The notes: a model not told the origin generated them from the letters alone. Shown: positions 1 to 10,520, counted from the stretch's first letter. The stretch: DNA of 32,910 nucleotides from Chara braunii (GCA_003427395.1 BFEA01000601.1:666197-699106), one strand, 5' to 3'. Made by a program: numbers and translations.

Positions 1-239
1 GTCATCCCATCAACAGGCAGGCACCATCATTCCAAACACAACACCATCACATTTCCAACACAATTCATCACATTTCCATCACATTTCCATCACGATTCGA
101 ATTTGATATCCTACATGAAGTCATGTGTTCGGTTGTTTAACAACTGATTACCAACACACAGTTCAACGTGCCCTACGCACTTCAACAGATTATAAACAGA
201 TTAAAAACTGTTTACGAACACAAAGTTCAACAATTTATC

Positions 240-400
240 CTGTCATTTCATGTGGACAACATAACTCATGAATTTTCCATCACTTCCTGTTGACCACGTT
301 GGTTTCCATCATTTCATGTGGACAGCATAACTCACCAACGTTGGTTTCCATCATTTCATGTGGGCAACATAACTCACCAACGTTGGTTTCAACAGGAAAA
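240..400. repeat. 42-bp tandem repeat, about 3 copies
   Basis: The string GTTGGTTTCC/A recurs at 298, 340 and 382 with an exact 42-bp period. The intervening sequence reads CATCATTTCATGTGG, then a/ggcaacATAACTCACCAAC. A degraded earlier copy starts near 240. The copies meet at the palindrome CAACGTTG. The rest of 1-587 is low-complexity CA/TTTCC-rich DNA with no gene I can support. Confidence 0.8.
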
Positions 401-587
401 ACAGTTTAAAAACAGTTGAAAGGGGTCAAGGACCCACGATCAACGCAAAAAAAAAAACCGACAATTTTTCTGTTGAGGGAGGGAGTGCGTGAGTCGGGGA
501 TTGGTTAATGGTGGTCGATCGCAGACCCGCTGAATCAGCTGACTGAATAGCCGCACGCCACGATGGAATGATGGGTTCATCTTTTTA

Positions 588-1510
588 AGAATTCGTTGAT
601 TGGTTTCAAGGTGTGGGTCTCCTCGACAACCTGAACGAGAAGTTGAGTAAATTGGGTGGGAAGCGGGTCATCTGGTCCTACTCATTTGATGTCAAAGAAA
701 TGTTCAGCAAGTTATCACATGACACGCTATTACAGTCTATCGATTGGATCGCGAATCACTTTATGGCCAAGGGCCTTGACCGAGTTCGGGTTAATACACG
801 GGGGAAGGGAGCTTCCTTCGGCATTACCACTTGTGCAGATCACTGAAAAACTTTCAATCTTGTGGATGTTGTGAAGTTTGTGCATATCGAAGTTGAGCAT
901 ACCTTCTGCTATGCTACTGGGGTACTTCTTAAACAGGAGCAAGGAGTTCGGATGGGGAAAAATATGAGTCCCCCCATCGCCTGTACTATGTGTGTTTTTT
1001 CTGAATACCAGATGACCCGTGCTCTGGGTCGATTATGCCGGTGTTTTGGTGCTTTGAGACTCATTGATGATATTATGCTGGTAATTTCCAGTAAGAATGA
1101 TGACGTGAGACAGTTGATCCTTGAAGCTCTTTTGAAATGCTATCCCAGTAATTTGACGCTTGAGCGGACCGATGATGGAACGGGTACATTGGACTTCTTG
1201 GGTTGCCAAATTCGAACTGAGCAGAATTTTTTGTATCTAGGCTGCGTGCAGTTGTCTTGAAATGAATCCAGCATCTGGTCTGAGGAACCATTGAAGATTC
1301 AAAATGGACAATCTTTTCATTAGTGGGGAAGTCGTAAGCAGAAGAGCGTTGTGATAGGAAGTCACCTTCATTGCATCGATCAGAATACCTCGTTACAGTC
1401 AGAGATCCCCAACAAGGTCTTGGGACTCCAACAAGAACTGTTGAAGAAGGATTTTCCTGAGAAGTTTGTAAGCCGTGTATTTTGACGCTTTGGCAGCAGG
1501 AGAGATGGGT
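588..1510 (+). pseudogene. Penelope-like reverse transcriptase fragment (palm and thumb), broken
   Basis: One frame runs from a TAA at 586-588 to 1260 with a single internal TGA at 844-846. Visible RT landmarks are motif A as SFDVKEMFSKL (Asp codon near 688), motif B as QGVRMGKNMSPPIA (near 940), motif C as LIDDIML (Asp-Asp at 1066-1071), and motif D as TLDFLGCQI. After the TGA at 1258 the same kind of protein continues with a WGSRKQKSVVIGS-like stretch and a thumb ending in LQQELLKKDFPEKFVSRVF, interrupted again by stops. The A, B and C motif spellings and the thumb fit Penelope-like elements better than Ty3 or LINE RTs. The region upstream of motif A (fingers) is missing. No GIY-YIG domain follows, as expected if the endonuclease is N-terminal in this family. 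Nonfunctional as it stands. Confidence 0.72.
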
Positions 1511-2140
1511 ACTGGCGTAGGACCATGAATTTAATTTGTGATTGTTAGGATTTGAACAGGGTTATTTGCTGTTGATATTAGGATTTGAATAGGGTTTTTG
1601 TTGTTGATGTTGTTGTTTACCTTTGACTCCTTTGGACGGACGGGCTCACTTTTGGTTTTTACGCGAGCCAGTTATTACTTGGGACAGCTTTTTGCACTGG
1701 GTTGCCAAGAAACCGGTTTTGAATATCTGCCCGCCCTAGATTTTTTCCACAGGTACAGGATTTAGGAAGTCTCCTGAAGGAGGTCCGGTACCACTGGCTT
1801 ACCTTGGTATTATGAGGACAGTCCCACCTCAACGGAGGCGGAGTCTGCCTGAAGCTGTTTCGGTTGGTTTTTTGTCACTTGTCGGACTATAAGTAGGTAG
1901 ACGTTTGCTGTTTTTAGCCTCAAGGGTTCCCGCGGTGTAAAGTTGACCGTGACGACGGTAGACTGTCGCCCGGGCTGGTTAGCGGTTTGCGGTGGTTCTT
2001 GGGTTTGTCGGCTCGAACGTGGTAACCCTTGGTTTTATCAGTTTCTCGCTTGCCGTCACTACAGTGACACGTGTCACTTGTGTGCTCTCACTGTGTGTAC
2101 CTGTTCTCTGCACTGCATATTCTCACCGTGTTTGTAACAT
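1511..2140 (+). other. Probable 3' non-coding tail of the Penelope-like copy
   Basis: No credible gene. The stretch follows the RT thumb and is T/G-rich, with TTGTTGATGTTGTTG runs. It holds a short hairpin CTCC-TGAA-GGAG near 1765-1776. A similar hairpin occurs after the second RT C-terminus. ORFs here (for example 1943-2137) have no recognisable composition or motif. Confidence 0.4.
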
Positions 2141-2211
2141 GTATCATATCATAGACAAAAAAATTTATATAGAAAAAACAAAATTGTTCACAAAAAACAA
2201 TTGCTTCAACA

Positions 2212-2818
2212 ATGAACATGACAGAAAAAAAACTAATTGATAATAAAGAATTAAAAAATATTCATTATCAAATTTATGTTATTCAATCATCGAATAAACT
2301 TAGTAATACATTCGATACTGACATTGATGCAAATTTTTTTTCGCACCTTTTTCCATATGGACGTGGACATATTGGAGAATCAGATAAACGTATTCATGTC
2401 TCAAAGTCTGAATGCATAAAACATTATTTTCTTTTAAGCCATAGGAAATTTGCAAAAGATTCATATTTTATTTTAGTTATATTTGATAAATAAGCTATTG
2501 AACGTGTTTATACCATGTCACACATCACATGCACAACTAACCCACAAATACAAGAACCCATACCAAATATATCTTGAAAAAATTTAGAAATAGTTTTAGA
2601 AAATAAACAATGACGACTATGTGGTAATGAACCCGTCGTTGTCAATGGCGCTGCACAAAAATTATTACATAATGTTGAATATGCCTCATCTTATGTTTGG
2701 GGCAGCAATACAGAACGACGAATGCATCATCAAGAAGCTTTCACAGTATGGGATAAATTTGGTCAACCAATAATTTTTTAAAGATTAACTCCTAATACAG
2801 AAACAACTTTCACAATAG
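2212..2818 (+). pseudogene. Helitron-like N-terminal (helicase-like) domain fragment
   Basis: A single reading frame of about 200 codons carries four internal stops (first TAA at 2491-2493). It spells out the Helitron helitron_like_N signature: FFSHLFPYGRGHIGES, then HVSKSECIKHYF, LSHRKFAKDSYFILVIFD, and further on VYTMSH, NVEYASSYVWGSN and FGQPIIF. In complete Helitrons this domain precedes the HUH replication initiator and a PIF1 helicase. Neither is present here. The segment is markedly AT-rich compared with both flanks, and AT-rich non-coding sequence starts at about 2140. The junction at 2818/2821 with RT sequence is abrupt. Confidence 0.72.
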
Positions 2819-2820
2819 GG

Positions 2821-2967
2821 GAGGAAAGTCTGCTGACGCTGAAACGCGAGCTGCGTAGGCAAGACTATCCAGGGGAACTGTTTGATGGGACTCTATGGAA
2901 GTTCGTGCGAAAAAAGGCCCCGGACTGGGATGAGTTGGCCAAAAGGGTTACCTGGGAAATTGAGTGA
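2821..2967 (+). pseudogene. Penelope-like RT C-terminal remnant
   Basis: An uninterrupted 48-codon stretch begins EESLLTLKRELRRQDYPGEL, continues through LWKFVRKKAPDWDELAKRV and ends at TGA 2965-2967. It resembles the thumb of the upstream copy (LQQELLKKDFPEKFVSRVF), so it is the end of a second related element. Its N-terminal part is replaced by the Helitron-like segment. Confidence 0.5.
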
Positions 2968-3583
2968 TAAATCAAGGAGGTACGGGGATTCATGACGGGG
3001 TTTGAAATAGGCGGGTTAGCTGTCTGGATTCGCTTTTGTTGTAGCTAGCAAACCTTTTGCTTTTTGGGTAGAATTTGAAGTAGTTTGGGGTAGAATTGGA
3101 AGTAGTTTCGGGGATGCCTTTGAGCTGTGGGGTCTCTTCGTTTACCTTTTATGTTTTTCACCTTTGTTGTTTTTTCTAAGTTCGCTCCGGTATTAATAGC
3201 CGAGAGACGATTTACATAGGTTTTCTATTCGGAACGCTCCTTGAGGAGGCTGGGTCTGGTGCTGTGCGGTGCTTTATCAACAATTTCTAAGCAATTAAGC
3301 GTTTCGTTTCGAGTTGACTACGGTCTATCAAATGTTTGCCATACGTAAACAAGCACGTTGCATGTGTGCATATGCACGTTCCGCACCGTTCTCAATCTGC
3401 TTTGAGCGAGCACTGCAACCATTCAAGGGACGTTACTTGGAGTATGGTGCCACTGAGGAACCGAGTTACTGTACACGACAACGAACGCCGAACTGGTGAA
3501 TAGTTTCCATGAAGACAATCGAGTGATGACCAAGAGCTGCGGAACAAGTCCTGGAAAAGCAAGGGAGGTCAAAGCGACCGTAG
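2968..3583 (+). other. Element tail/leader between two Penelope-like pieces
   Basis: No gene supported. There is a duplicated GGGTAGAATTTGAAGTAGTTT / GGGTAGAATTGGAAGTAGTTT pair near 3066-3111. A hairpin CTCC-TTGA-GGAG lies near 3238-3249, matching in position and form the hairpin after the first RT copy. Sequence from about 3530 on becomes purine-rich and may be the start of the next element's coding region. Confidence 0.35.
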
Positions 3584-4207
3584 AGTGAGCGTCAAGTGAC
3601 GGTCTGGAGGTATGTCCGAGTGAGGCGAAGATACAAACAGATGACGAAGATGGGGAGCCGAAGGTACGACTCGCGCGAAAGGAGGGAGAGGTTCCAGGAC
3701 TACGATAGTGGCGATGAGAGACGAGAAAGAGGATGAGACGACCGATACGAGAGGAGTACAAAAGAAAGACGAGGAGGGTCGGTTGACCCGTATGAACGCA
3801 AAAGATTTAGGGAAGGTGGAGGAAGGCAAGTACGCTGCTATGAATGCAACGAGCTAAGGCATTATAAGAGTCAGTGCCCGAGGTTACAAGGTCGAACCTC
3901 TGGCGGTGCACAAGGAGGTACGGTGGCCTTAAGTAAAGAGTTGGAGGAATCGCTAAGCGCCGTGGGAAAAATGGCAAAGCAACTTATCAACCAACAGAAA
4001 GCGGTTAAGGAAGCAAAGAGGGATGCTGAAGAAAAAATCAGGAAAGAGGCTGAGAAAAAAGCCGCAAAGGAGGAAGCGACGAGGGTGGAATTGGCGAAGA
4101 AGAAGACAAAAGAAGCTAAAGAACAGCGAAGAAGGTGGGAGATGAAGAAGTTGCTGGTTGAACAAAGAGAAGAATATGAAACAAAGCTCGAGAAGATCGT
4201 ACAGTGA
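3584..4207 (+). pseudogene. CCHC zinc-knuckle plus coiled-coil protein (5' part of Penelope-like element)
   Basis: The frame opens after a TAG at 3581-3583 and runs to TGA 4205-4207, with one internal TGA at 3734-3736. The first part is rich in Arg/Ser/Asp/Glu/Tyr (RRYDSRERRERFQDYDSGDE). A CX2CX4HX4C knuckle follows, CYECNELRHYKSQC at about 3836-3877. From about 3923 comes a strongly charged helix, EAKRDAEEKIRKEAEKK and onward, which I read as a coiled coil. Knuckle plus coiled coil suggests a nucleic-acid-binding, self-associating Gag-like or ORF1-like role for the element. That role is inference. Confidence 0.6.
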
Positions 4208-4219
4208 GGAATAAAAGGA

Positions 4220-4735
4220 GTGACGATAGACAAGAAAAAGCAGAACGAAGATTCACAGCAGCAACCGTCGTCAAGCTCCGAAGATGAAGAAGACGAAGCC
4301 GAGCAGACGCCTTTAAAGGACAAAAGAAAGCGAAGAGACTCAACGGGAGATGTTGAGAACAGTCCGCCCGTGGAAACACCCTCAAAGCAAGGCAGGCGTG
4401 AAGAGTTGGGTACACCGTCAAGTATGAAAAAGAAAGGAAGGGGCCGGCCTACTAAGGCCGAGGCACAAGCTAACAGGATGGCGCAGGGGGAAGACCCGTG
4501 GGAAGGTGTTCCTTTGGGTGAGAAGTACGCCACGGAGTCTGCATACAGAAAGGCCGTGCGCAAGTCCCTGGGATGTTTCTACCCAGAGACTGTACAAGCC
4601 ATGTGCAAGGGAGCTGGAGTTCCCTTTTACGGGGTGAATCATGTGGTCGATATCCTTGCGGAGCTGCGAGTAACGTTTTGTTTTCGAGGTAAGAACGCAT
4701 CCGGCTCGACATCAACCAAGTCCAACAAGATCTAG
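4220..4735 (+). pseudogene. Acidic/AT-hook region preceding the GIY-YIG nuclease
   Basis: An open stretch of about 171 codons. A Ser/Glu/Asp tract (SSSSEDEEDEAEQTP) is followed by basic KDKRKRRDS, then an AT-hook-like KKKGRGRPTKAEAQ, then a helical module (YRKAVRKSLGCFYPETVQ, VPFYGVNHVVDILAEL). An AT-hook binds the minor groove of AT-rich DNA in other proteins. Here it could help target or hold DNA for the adjacent endonuclease (inference). It lies 13 bp after the previous open stretch and was probably part of the same polyprotein. Confidence 0.5.
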
Positions 4736-4763
4736 ATAAGGGGAGATCAGCAAGACCCTCAGG

Positions 4764-5348
4764 GTGAGCCAGACGAGTAAGAGTGAGAGTTGGGATACTC
4801 TGTTTGAATTCCTGGAATGTCGCAAGTGGTGTAGAATTAACCGGCGTGTAGGGGAGCTGAAACATCTAGTGGAGAGAATTTTGAGGAACGTAACTCTTCT
4901 GCTTCTACTGGAGGGCGAAGTTGAGTGGGGTAGAAAATTTGTCGAATGCTGCTAGGAAATTGTTGAAAAAAAAAAGGACAGGTGGGATAATCCGGACTCC
5001 TGTGTCTATCCGCTCATCAATCCGAGGTGTAAATTGGTGTATATTGGTAAGACAAAACGCAAACTAAGTGATAGATGGGCAGAGCACGTGGGTAGGACAT
5101 GTGCAGGAGACGCTGGGAGGAGGAATAAGTTGTATGCATGGCTTCGGAAGTTGGGATGGGAGTCATATATTGCTATACCAGTGGCGGTAGCCAAGAAAAA
5201 CGAGTTGGAAGGATTGGAGGGAAGGATGATTAAGAGGTGGTGCCCAGTGCTTAATGTAAAAGAATGTAACGACCGAAGAAATAATAGGAATAAGGGGAAA
5301 CGAAAAGGGAAGGAGGGAGAGAAAGAAGGAGCGGAGAAGATACTTTGA
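4764..5348 (+). pseudogene. GIY-YIG endonuclease domain of a Penelope-like element
   Basis: One frame with a single TAG at 4953-4955. The domain starts near 5010 with CVYPLINP, in the position of the GIY strand, then LVYIGKTKRKLSDRWAEH, which holds YIG, the conserved Arg and a His. After that come LYAWLRKLGWESYIAIPV, then ELEGLEGRMIKRWCPVLNV with the metal-binding Glu and the terminal Asn. This is a full set of GIY-YIG landmarks, with 'CVY' in place of 'GIY'. The domain precedes the RT-linked region, so the order is EN before RT, as in the permuted Naiad/Chlamys type of Penelope-like elements. The end at 5348 results from a frame change within a purine run. The protein continues in another frame at 5347. 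Confidence 0.72.
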
Positions 5349-5814
5349 CAATGAAAGGGTTGTGAGATTCGAAGTGAAAGGTGAGAAGAGTGTTGTGAAG
5401 TTGACCGCTACCATCGCCAAGGTCAAAGGAAATAAGGATAAAGTGGTCGTTTCGAGCGGAGGAAAGATATGGGGTGAGGACTGGAATATAGTCAAAAAAA
5501 GATTTGGGGAGTCTGACCTGCTTTTCAAAGGATCGAAAGGAAAACTGAAGAGAGGGAAGTCGTTTTTTGAAGAAGGAGGGGATATTCGATTCCCACGAGT
5601 AAGGGAAAGACAACCAGGGGACCCATCTGAAAAACGAAAGCTGCATCAATTGTTGAAATGTCCATGGAAACGTAAGAAATTAGGAGAAATGCAGTTGGAA
5701 GAATTGGCCTTGATATTCTCAAATATTCAAAGTTTCTCAAGGAAGGCAACCGACAAAACTTTAAATGCAGTGGTGGATGTTGTAGTAAGGAGGAAGTTTA
5801 AGGCTTCACTGTGA
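5347..5814 (+). pseudogene. Linker region between GIY-YIG and RT of the Penelope-like element
   Basis: The frame begins as RRYFDNERVVRFEVKGEK, overlapping the end of the GIY-YIG frame, and stays open to TGA 5812-5814. It is Lys/Arg-rich (DLLFKGSKGKLKRGKSFF, KLHQLLKCPWKRKKLGEM). I recognise no domain. Its place between the nuclease and the pre-RT segment is the only functional clue. Confidence 0.4.
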
Positions 5815-5826
5815 TGAAAAACAGTA

Positions 5827-6045
5827 ATGGGTGTCAAGTACGATGAGAGGGTTTCGAGAGCGGAGATCAGGAAGATCTCAATCGAGAAGATAGCGGCCCA
5901 GTGTCGTTCACCCACAGAGACGAAGATACGTTGCCAGAAGTTTTGGCTGGTCTGGCGAAAAAACCAGACTGTCGGAGATCTTCTCCACAACCATAGGCGC
6001 TTTAGTCGCCAGATGGTTTCGGTTTGTTGCTGTGCAAGCCTTGAC
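5827..6045 (+). pseudogene. Pre-RT segment of Penelope-like element, truncated
   Basis: Same frame as the preceding segment, after two adjacent TGA codons. It reads VSRAEIRKISIEKIAAQC and then a stretch ending VGDLLHNHRRF, which I expect just before the RT fingers. Coding resemblance stops at about 6045, exactly where the dispersed repeat shared with 32212 begins. No RT motif follows, so this copy lost its RT. Confidence 0.4.
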
Positions 6046-6047
6046 TT

Positions 6048-6669
6048 AGTCTTTTCGGGCTTCCATGTTGCACACAAAGAATCAAGACACGCATCCATCA
6101 CACAAGCTATGTCCCCTTTCCCAAGCACACGATCGTCAAGTCCCACCCGCATCCATAGTTTACATTAGGCCCATGTCCATCCCTCGTCGGTTTTCCCATT
6201 CTTGCCCGCATTCCGCGGATCCAGTCTCGCTCAAACCATCCTAAGCTACTCACCTGCGCAAGACCACACGAAACAAAAGCCAAGTACAATCCCCATTGGG
6301 GTAAACACATCGCCCCTCCCACAACCCTAAGTAGTCCTTTTCCCTTCCAACCCTCTCATGCGTGCCCTTTCCTTTCCCGCAAGCAAGCCATGCAAGCACC
6401 TTAGTCATGCAGTCGGGGAAGATGGTTGAGTCAACTGACCTTGTCACAAAACTTCACTCTTTTCCACTTTCCTGGATGCTCACAGAAGTCCGGTGCTTTT
6501 TCCTTCCTGGTGGCACAAGGGACCGGCAACCCTCCCCTTGCCCTTGCTTTCCACCAAGTGAGGATCAAGTTTTTTGTCGTTCGTTCCCTGGCAATGTAAC
6601 GGGTGAGGGGAGAGGTTAGTCACATGCCATGGAGGGGAAGGGGTGATGGGAGAGTTCAGAGTCAAGGGG

Positions 6670-6720
<51 letters not shown>
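6048..6720. repeat. Dispersed repeat, copy 1 (ends in a GA microsatellite)
   Basis: From AGTCTTTTCGGGCTTCCATG to the GA tract this segment is almost the same, base for base, as 32212-32910, in the same orientation. The main difference is 40 extra bases here after TAACGGGTGA (near 6608-6647), bounded by the direct repeat GGGTGA. No ORF is conserved by composition, and small ORFs on either strand differ by substitutions. It is probably a non-autonomous mobile or segmentally duplicated repeat. Terminal inverted repeats were not seen. Confidence 0.88.
6675..6720. repeat. (GA)n microsatellite
   Basis: About 22 perfect GA dinucleotides, flanked by further GA-rich sequence. Confidence 0.97.
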
Positions 6721-6722
<2 letters not shown>

Positions 6723-6849
6723 GAGAGAGAAAACGAGGAGTTTCACATCCTAATCGACCTTGCTCCTTGACTTTCCCTAACAGGTCCTACCTAAGGTCCC
6801 GTGTGCCCCTTGGGGTCTCTAGGACCTTTGTGTGAACGAGGGAAATGAT

Positions 6850-8335
6850 AGAGGAGGGAGGTGTGAGGTGGTCGGCTATGGTGGATGGGTGTAGGTGATG
6901 GCGGAGGAAGAAGGTGTGAGGTGGTTAGCTATGATGGACGGTAGTAGGTGACGGAGGAGGAAGAAGGTGTGTGGTGGTCGGCTATGGTGGATGGGTGTAG
7001 GTAATGGAGGAGGAAGAAGGTGTGGGGTGGTCGGCTATGGTGGACGCGCGTAGGTGACGGAGGAGGAAGAAGGTGTGGGGTGGTTGGCTATGGTGGATGG
7101 GTATAGGTGATGGAGGAGGAAGAAGGTGTGAGGTTAAGGTTGGCTATGGTGGATGGGTGCCGGTGGAAGAAGGCAGGTGGAGGTTGGCTATGGTGGATGG
7201 GTGCGGGTGATGGAGGTGGAAGAAGGTAAGTGAAGGTTGGCTATGGTGGATGGACGCGGATGATGGAGGTGGAAGAAGGTAGGTGAAGGTTGGCTATGGC
7301 GGATGGGTGCGGGTGACGGAGGTGGAAGAAGGTAGGTGAAGATTGGCTATGGCGGACGGGTGCGGGTGATGGAGGTGGAAGAAGGTAGGTGAAGGTTGGC
7401 TATGGTGGATGGGTGCGGGTGATGGAGGTGGAAGAAGGTAAGTGAAGGTTGGCTATGGTGGCTGGGTGCGGTGATGGAGGTGGAAGAGGGTAGGTCAAGG
7501 TTGACTATGGCGAACGGGTGAGGGTGATGGAGGTGGAAGGAGGTAGGTGAAGGTTGACTATGGTGGATGGGTGCGGGTGATGGAGGTGGAAGAAGGTAAG
7601 TGAGGGTTGACTATGTTGGAGGGGTGCGGGTAACGGAGGTGGAAGAAGGTAAGTGAGGGTTGGCTATGGTGGATGGGTGCGGGTGGTGGAGGTGGAAGAA
7701 GGTAGGTGAAGGTTGGCTATGGTGGATGGGTGTAGGTGAGGGGGGCGGAAGAAGGTAAGTGAAGGTTGGCTATGGTGAATGGGTGCGGATGATGGAGGTG
7801 GAAGAAGGTAGGTGAAGGGTGGCTATGGCGGATGGATGCGGGTGACGGAGGTGGAAGAAGGTAGGTGAAGATTGACTATGGCGGACGGGTGCGGGTGATG
7901 GAGGTGGAAGAAGGTAGGTGAAGGTTGGCTATGGTGGATGGGCGCGGATGATGGAGGTGGAAGAAGGTAGGTGAAGGTTGGCTATGGCGGACGGGTGCGG
8001 GTGATGGAGCTGGAAGAAGGTAGGTGAAGCTTGGCTATGGTGGATGGGTGCGGGTGATGGAGGTGGAAGAAGGTAAGTGAGGGTTGGCTATGGTGGATGG
8101 GTGCGCGTGACGGAGGTGGAAGAAGGTAAGTGAGGGTTGGCTATGGTGGATGGGTGCGGGTGGTGGAGGTGGAAAAGGTAGGTGAAGAATGGCTATGGTG
8201 GATGGGTGTAGGCGAGGGAGACGGAAGAAGGTAAGTGAAGGTTGGCTATGGTGAATGGGTGGGGGTGATGGAGGTTGAAGAAGGTGGAAGAAGGTTGGTT
8301 ACGGCGGATGGGTGCAGGTGGCGGTGAAGGGGTGA
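6850..8335. repeat. 53-bp minisatellite, about 28 copies
   Basis: GGAAGAAGG recurs at spacings of exactly 53 bp (6907, 6960, 7013, 7066 and 7272, 7325 checked by counting). The core is GGTTGGCTATGGTGGATGGG, followed by TGCGGGTGATGGAGGT. The first five or so units carry GGAGGAAGAAGGTGTG and the rest GGTGGAAGAAGGTAGGTGAA, so there are two subfamilies in blocks. A period of 53 is not a multiple of three and argues against coding. Confidence 0.95.
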
Positions 8336-8339
8336 CGGG

Positions 8340-9250
8340 GTTCAAAGTGACCCTGGGCCCCAAGTTGCTTTCTACCCTAGCGACCGGGCTCATTGGCCGT
8401 CGTACCCCTTAGCCCCGGAGGCAAAAACAGTTCCCACAGTACACAGTCCACATTGTATATGCAGAAAACACTCAGTTGCAGCAGACACAGTTGGCTGGGA
8501 ACCTGCAGAATCTGCAGATTCCGCTAGTTGCGGTAGCTTACCGCTTTCTCTGTTTTTTCCACCAAGGCGAAAATTCAGAATACTCAGACGTACGTTACCT
8601 GCCCCAAACGACATCAGAATCACGCAAAGTTTGGTGGGCCCTCTCTCTGTATCACAGGGAAGCCCTCCACAAAATTTCGTTTCATTCTGACGTCGTTTGG
8701 GTCAAGTTGCCCGATTCGGGCGTCGGCCGGTTCCGGGCGAACAGTTCGGAGGAATGCCGTTTTCTGATTTTTTCAGAAAACTGACTCCGATGGCTTGCTG
8801 GGTCTGCAGGCCATCTGTATGTACTCAGAAAATGAGGTTTGAGAATTCTCAGACCTCCTCCCCAAGTTTCAGCAGCGCCGTTGCTGTCGTGCCTTCGGCT
8901 GTATTTGACCCGTTTGTTGTTTTTCGTGCGGCCCTTGCACCAGCGGTGGTTGCCCTATCTTTTCCCCGGATCAGCAGTCTATGCTGGCCAGGTTTTGTCA
9001 AGGACTGCAGACCTATAGCTACCAGTAAAGGAAAATACAACAACATTTCGAACTACCGAAAAACAGCAACCCATCAAACTCTCAAATTCCTGCGTTCAAA
9101 TAGAACACGGGGGGGTAAAGACGTGCAGTATCAGACCTAGAGCATGAAGGGAAAACTCAGCGTCTTATCGGAGGGTGAAGGCCAGGCAATGCAGACCTTC
9201 TACACTCCCAGACCACTACATTACACTAGTACAGAAACTGCGATCCATAC
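8340..9250. other. Unique-looking intergenic stretch
   Basis: I see no gene I can support. Open frames (8476-8784, 8697-9140, 8390-8623) have no recognisable domain, overlap each other and lack biased composition. CAGA-rich short repeats (GCAGACACAG, CTGCAGAATCTGCAGATT) occur near 8480-8520. Confidence 0.4.
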
Positions 9251-9254
9251 TTAA

Positions 9255-10520
9255 GTGAGAGAACAAGTGGAAAGTGAAGAACAAGAAAGAAATTCACAAG
9301 TTTGCGCTCACCCACACCAGGGGAAGAGTTGCGATTCACATGGGGATGGAGTATTGGACAAAACATACACAAGACACTACCCAAACACTACTCTACACCA
9401 AGATATGAGTTGTGATTCACACCGAAGTAGAAAAACAGGTAGAACATAGGGAATATGAGGAAAAATAACAAGTTTGGGCTCACATACACCAGAGAGAGAG
9501 TTGCGATTCACTTGAGAGAGGTAGAATAGACAAAATAAGCACAAAACACTACTCAAACACTACTCTACACCAAGATATGAGTTGCGATTCACACCCAAGT
9601 AGGAAAACAAGTAGGAAATGAAGAATATGAGAGAAAATGACAAGTTTTGAGTTCACACACACTAGGAGATGAGTTACGATTTACATAGGAGTGAAGAAAA
9701 GGACAAAACATGCACATCACAACACTCAAACACAAGTTGACATCAACATATGAGTTGCGATTTACACCCAAGTAGGAGAACAAGTAGGAAATGAAAAAAT
9801 ATGAGAGAAAATGACAAGTTTGAGCTCACATACACTAGGAGATGAGTTGCGATTTACATAGGAGTGAAGAAAAGGACAAAACATGCACATCACAACACTT
9901 AAACACAAGTTAACACCAACATATGAGTTGCGATTTAAACCCTAGTAGAAGAACAGGTAGGAAATGAAGAATATGAGAAAAAATGACAAGTTTTGAGCTC
10001 ACATACACTAGGAGGTGAGTTGCGATTTACATAGGAGCGAAGAAAATGACAAAATATGCACATCACAACACTCAAATACAAGTTGACATCAACATATGAG
10101 TTGCGATTTGCCCACAAGTAGGAAAAAAAGTAGAAACATGAAGATCATGAGAGAAAATCACAAGTTTAGGCTCACATACATTAGGGAGAGAGTTGCGATT
10201 TGCATCCTAGTAGGAAAACATGTAGGAAATGATGAATATGAGAGAAAATGACAAGTTTTGAGCTCACATACACTAGGAGATGAGTTGCGACATCCAAGTA
10301 AGAAAACAAGTAGAAAATGACGAATATGAGAGAAAATGCAAGTTTTGAACTCACATACACTAGGAGATGAGTTGCAATTTACATAGGAGTAAGGAAAAAG
10401 ACAAAACATGCACATCACAACACTCAAATACAAGTTGTCATCAACATATGAGTTGCGCTTCATACCCAAGTAGAAAAACAAGTAGGAAATTAAGAATATG
10501 AGAGAAAATAACAAGTTTTG
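9255..10520. repeat. Satellite with a period of about 173 bp, about 7 copies
   Basis: GAGTTRCGATTTACATAGGAG occurs at 9671, 9844 and 10017, an exact 173-bp period. Within each unit a second GAGTTGCGATT followed by ACACCCAAGTAGG lies about 81 bp after the first, so the unit is a heterodimer of about 81+92 bp. Other shared blocks are ACAAAACATGCACATCACAAC and ATGAGAGAAAATGACAAGTTT. The first and last copies are more diverged or deleted. A unit near nucleosome length is typical of plant satellite DNA, including some centromeric arrays. Confidence 0.92.

Noticed and set aside
1760-3260. Hammerhead ribozyme in Penelope-like tails
   Set aside because: CTGAAGGAGG resembles the CUGANGA box, but no matching GAAA box and stems in the right order were found in either tail.
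3871-4563. 230-codon minus-strand ORF
   Set aside because: Ser/Phe-rich antisense shadow of the coiled-coil and AT-hook coding region on plus.
6850-10520. CRISPR-like regular repeats
   Set aside because: Repeats are contiguous satellites without unique spacers, in eukaryotic retroelement-rich DNA.
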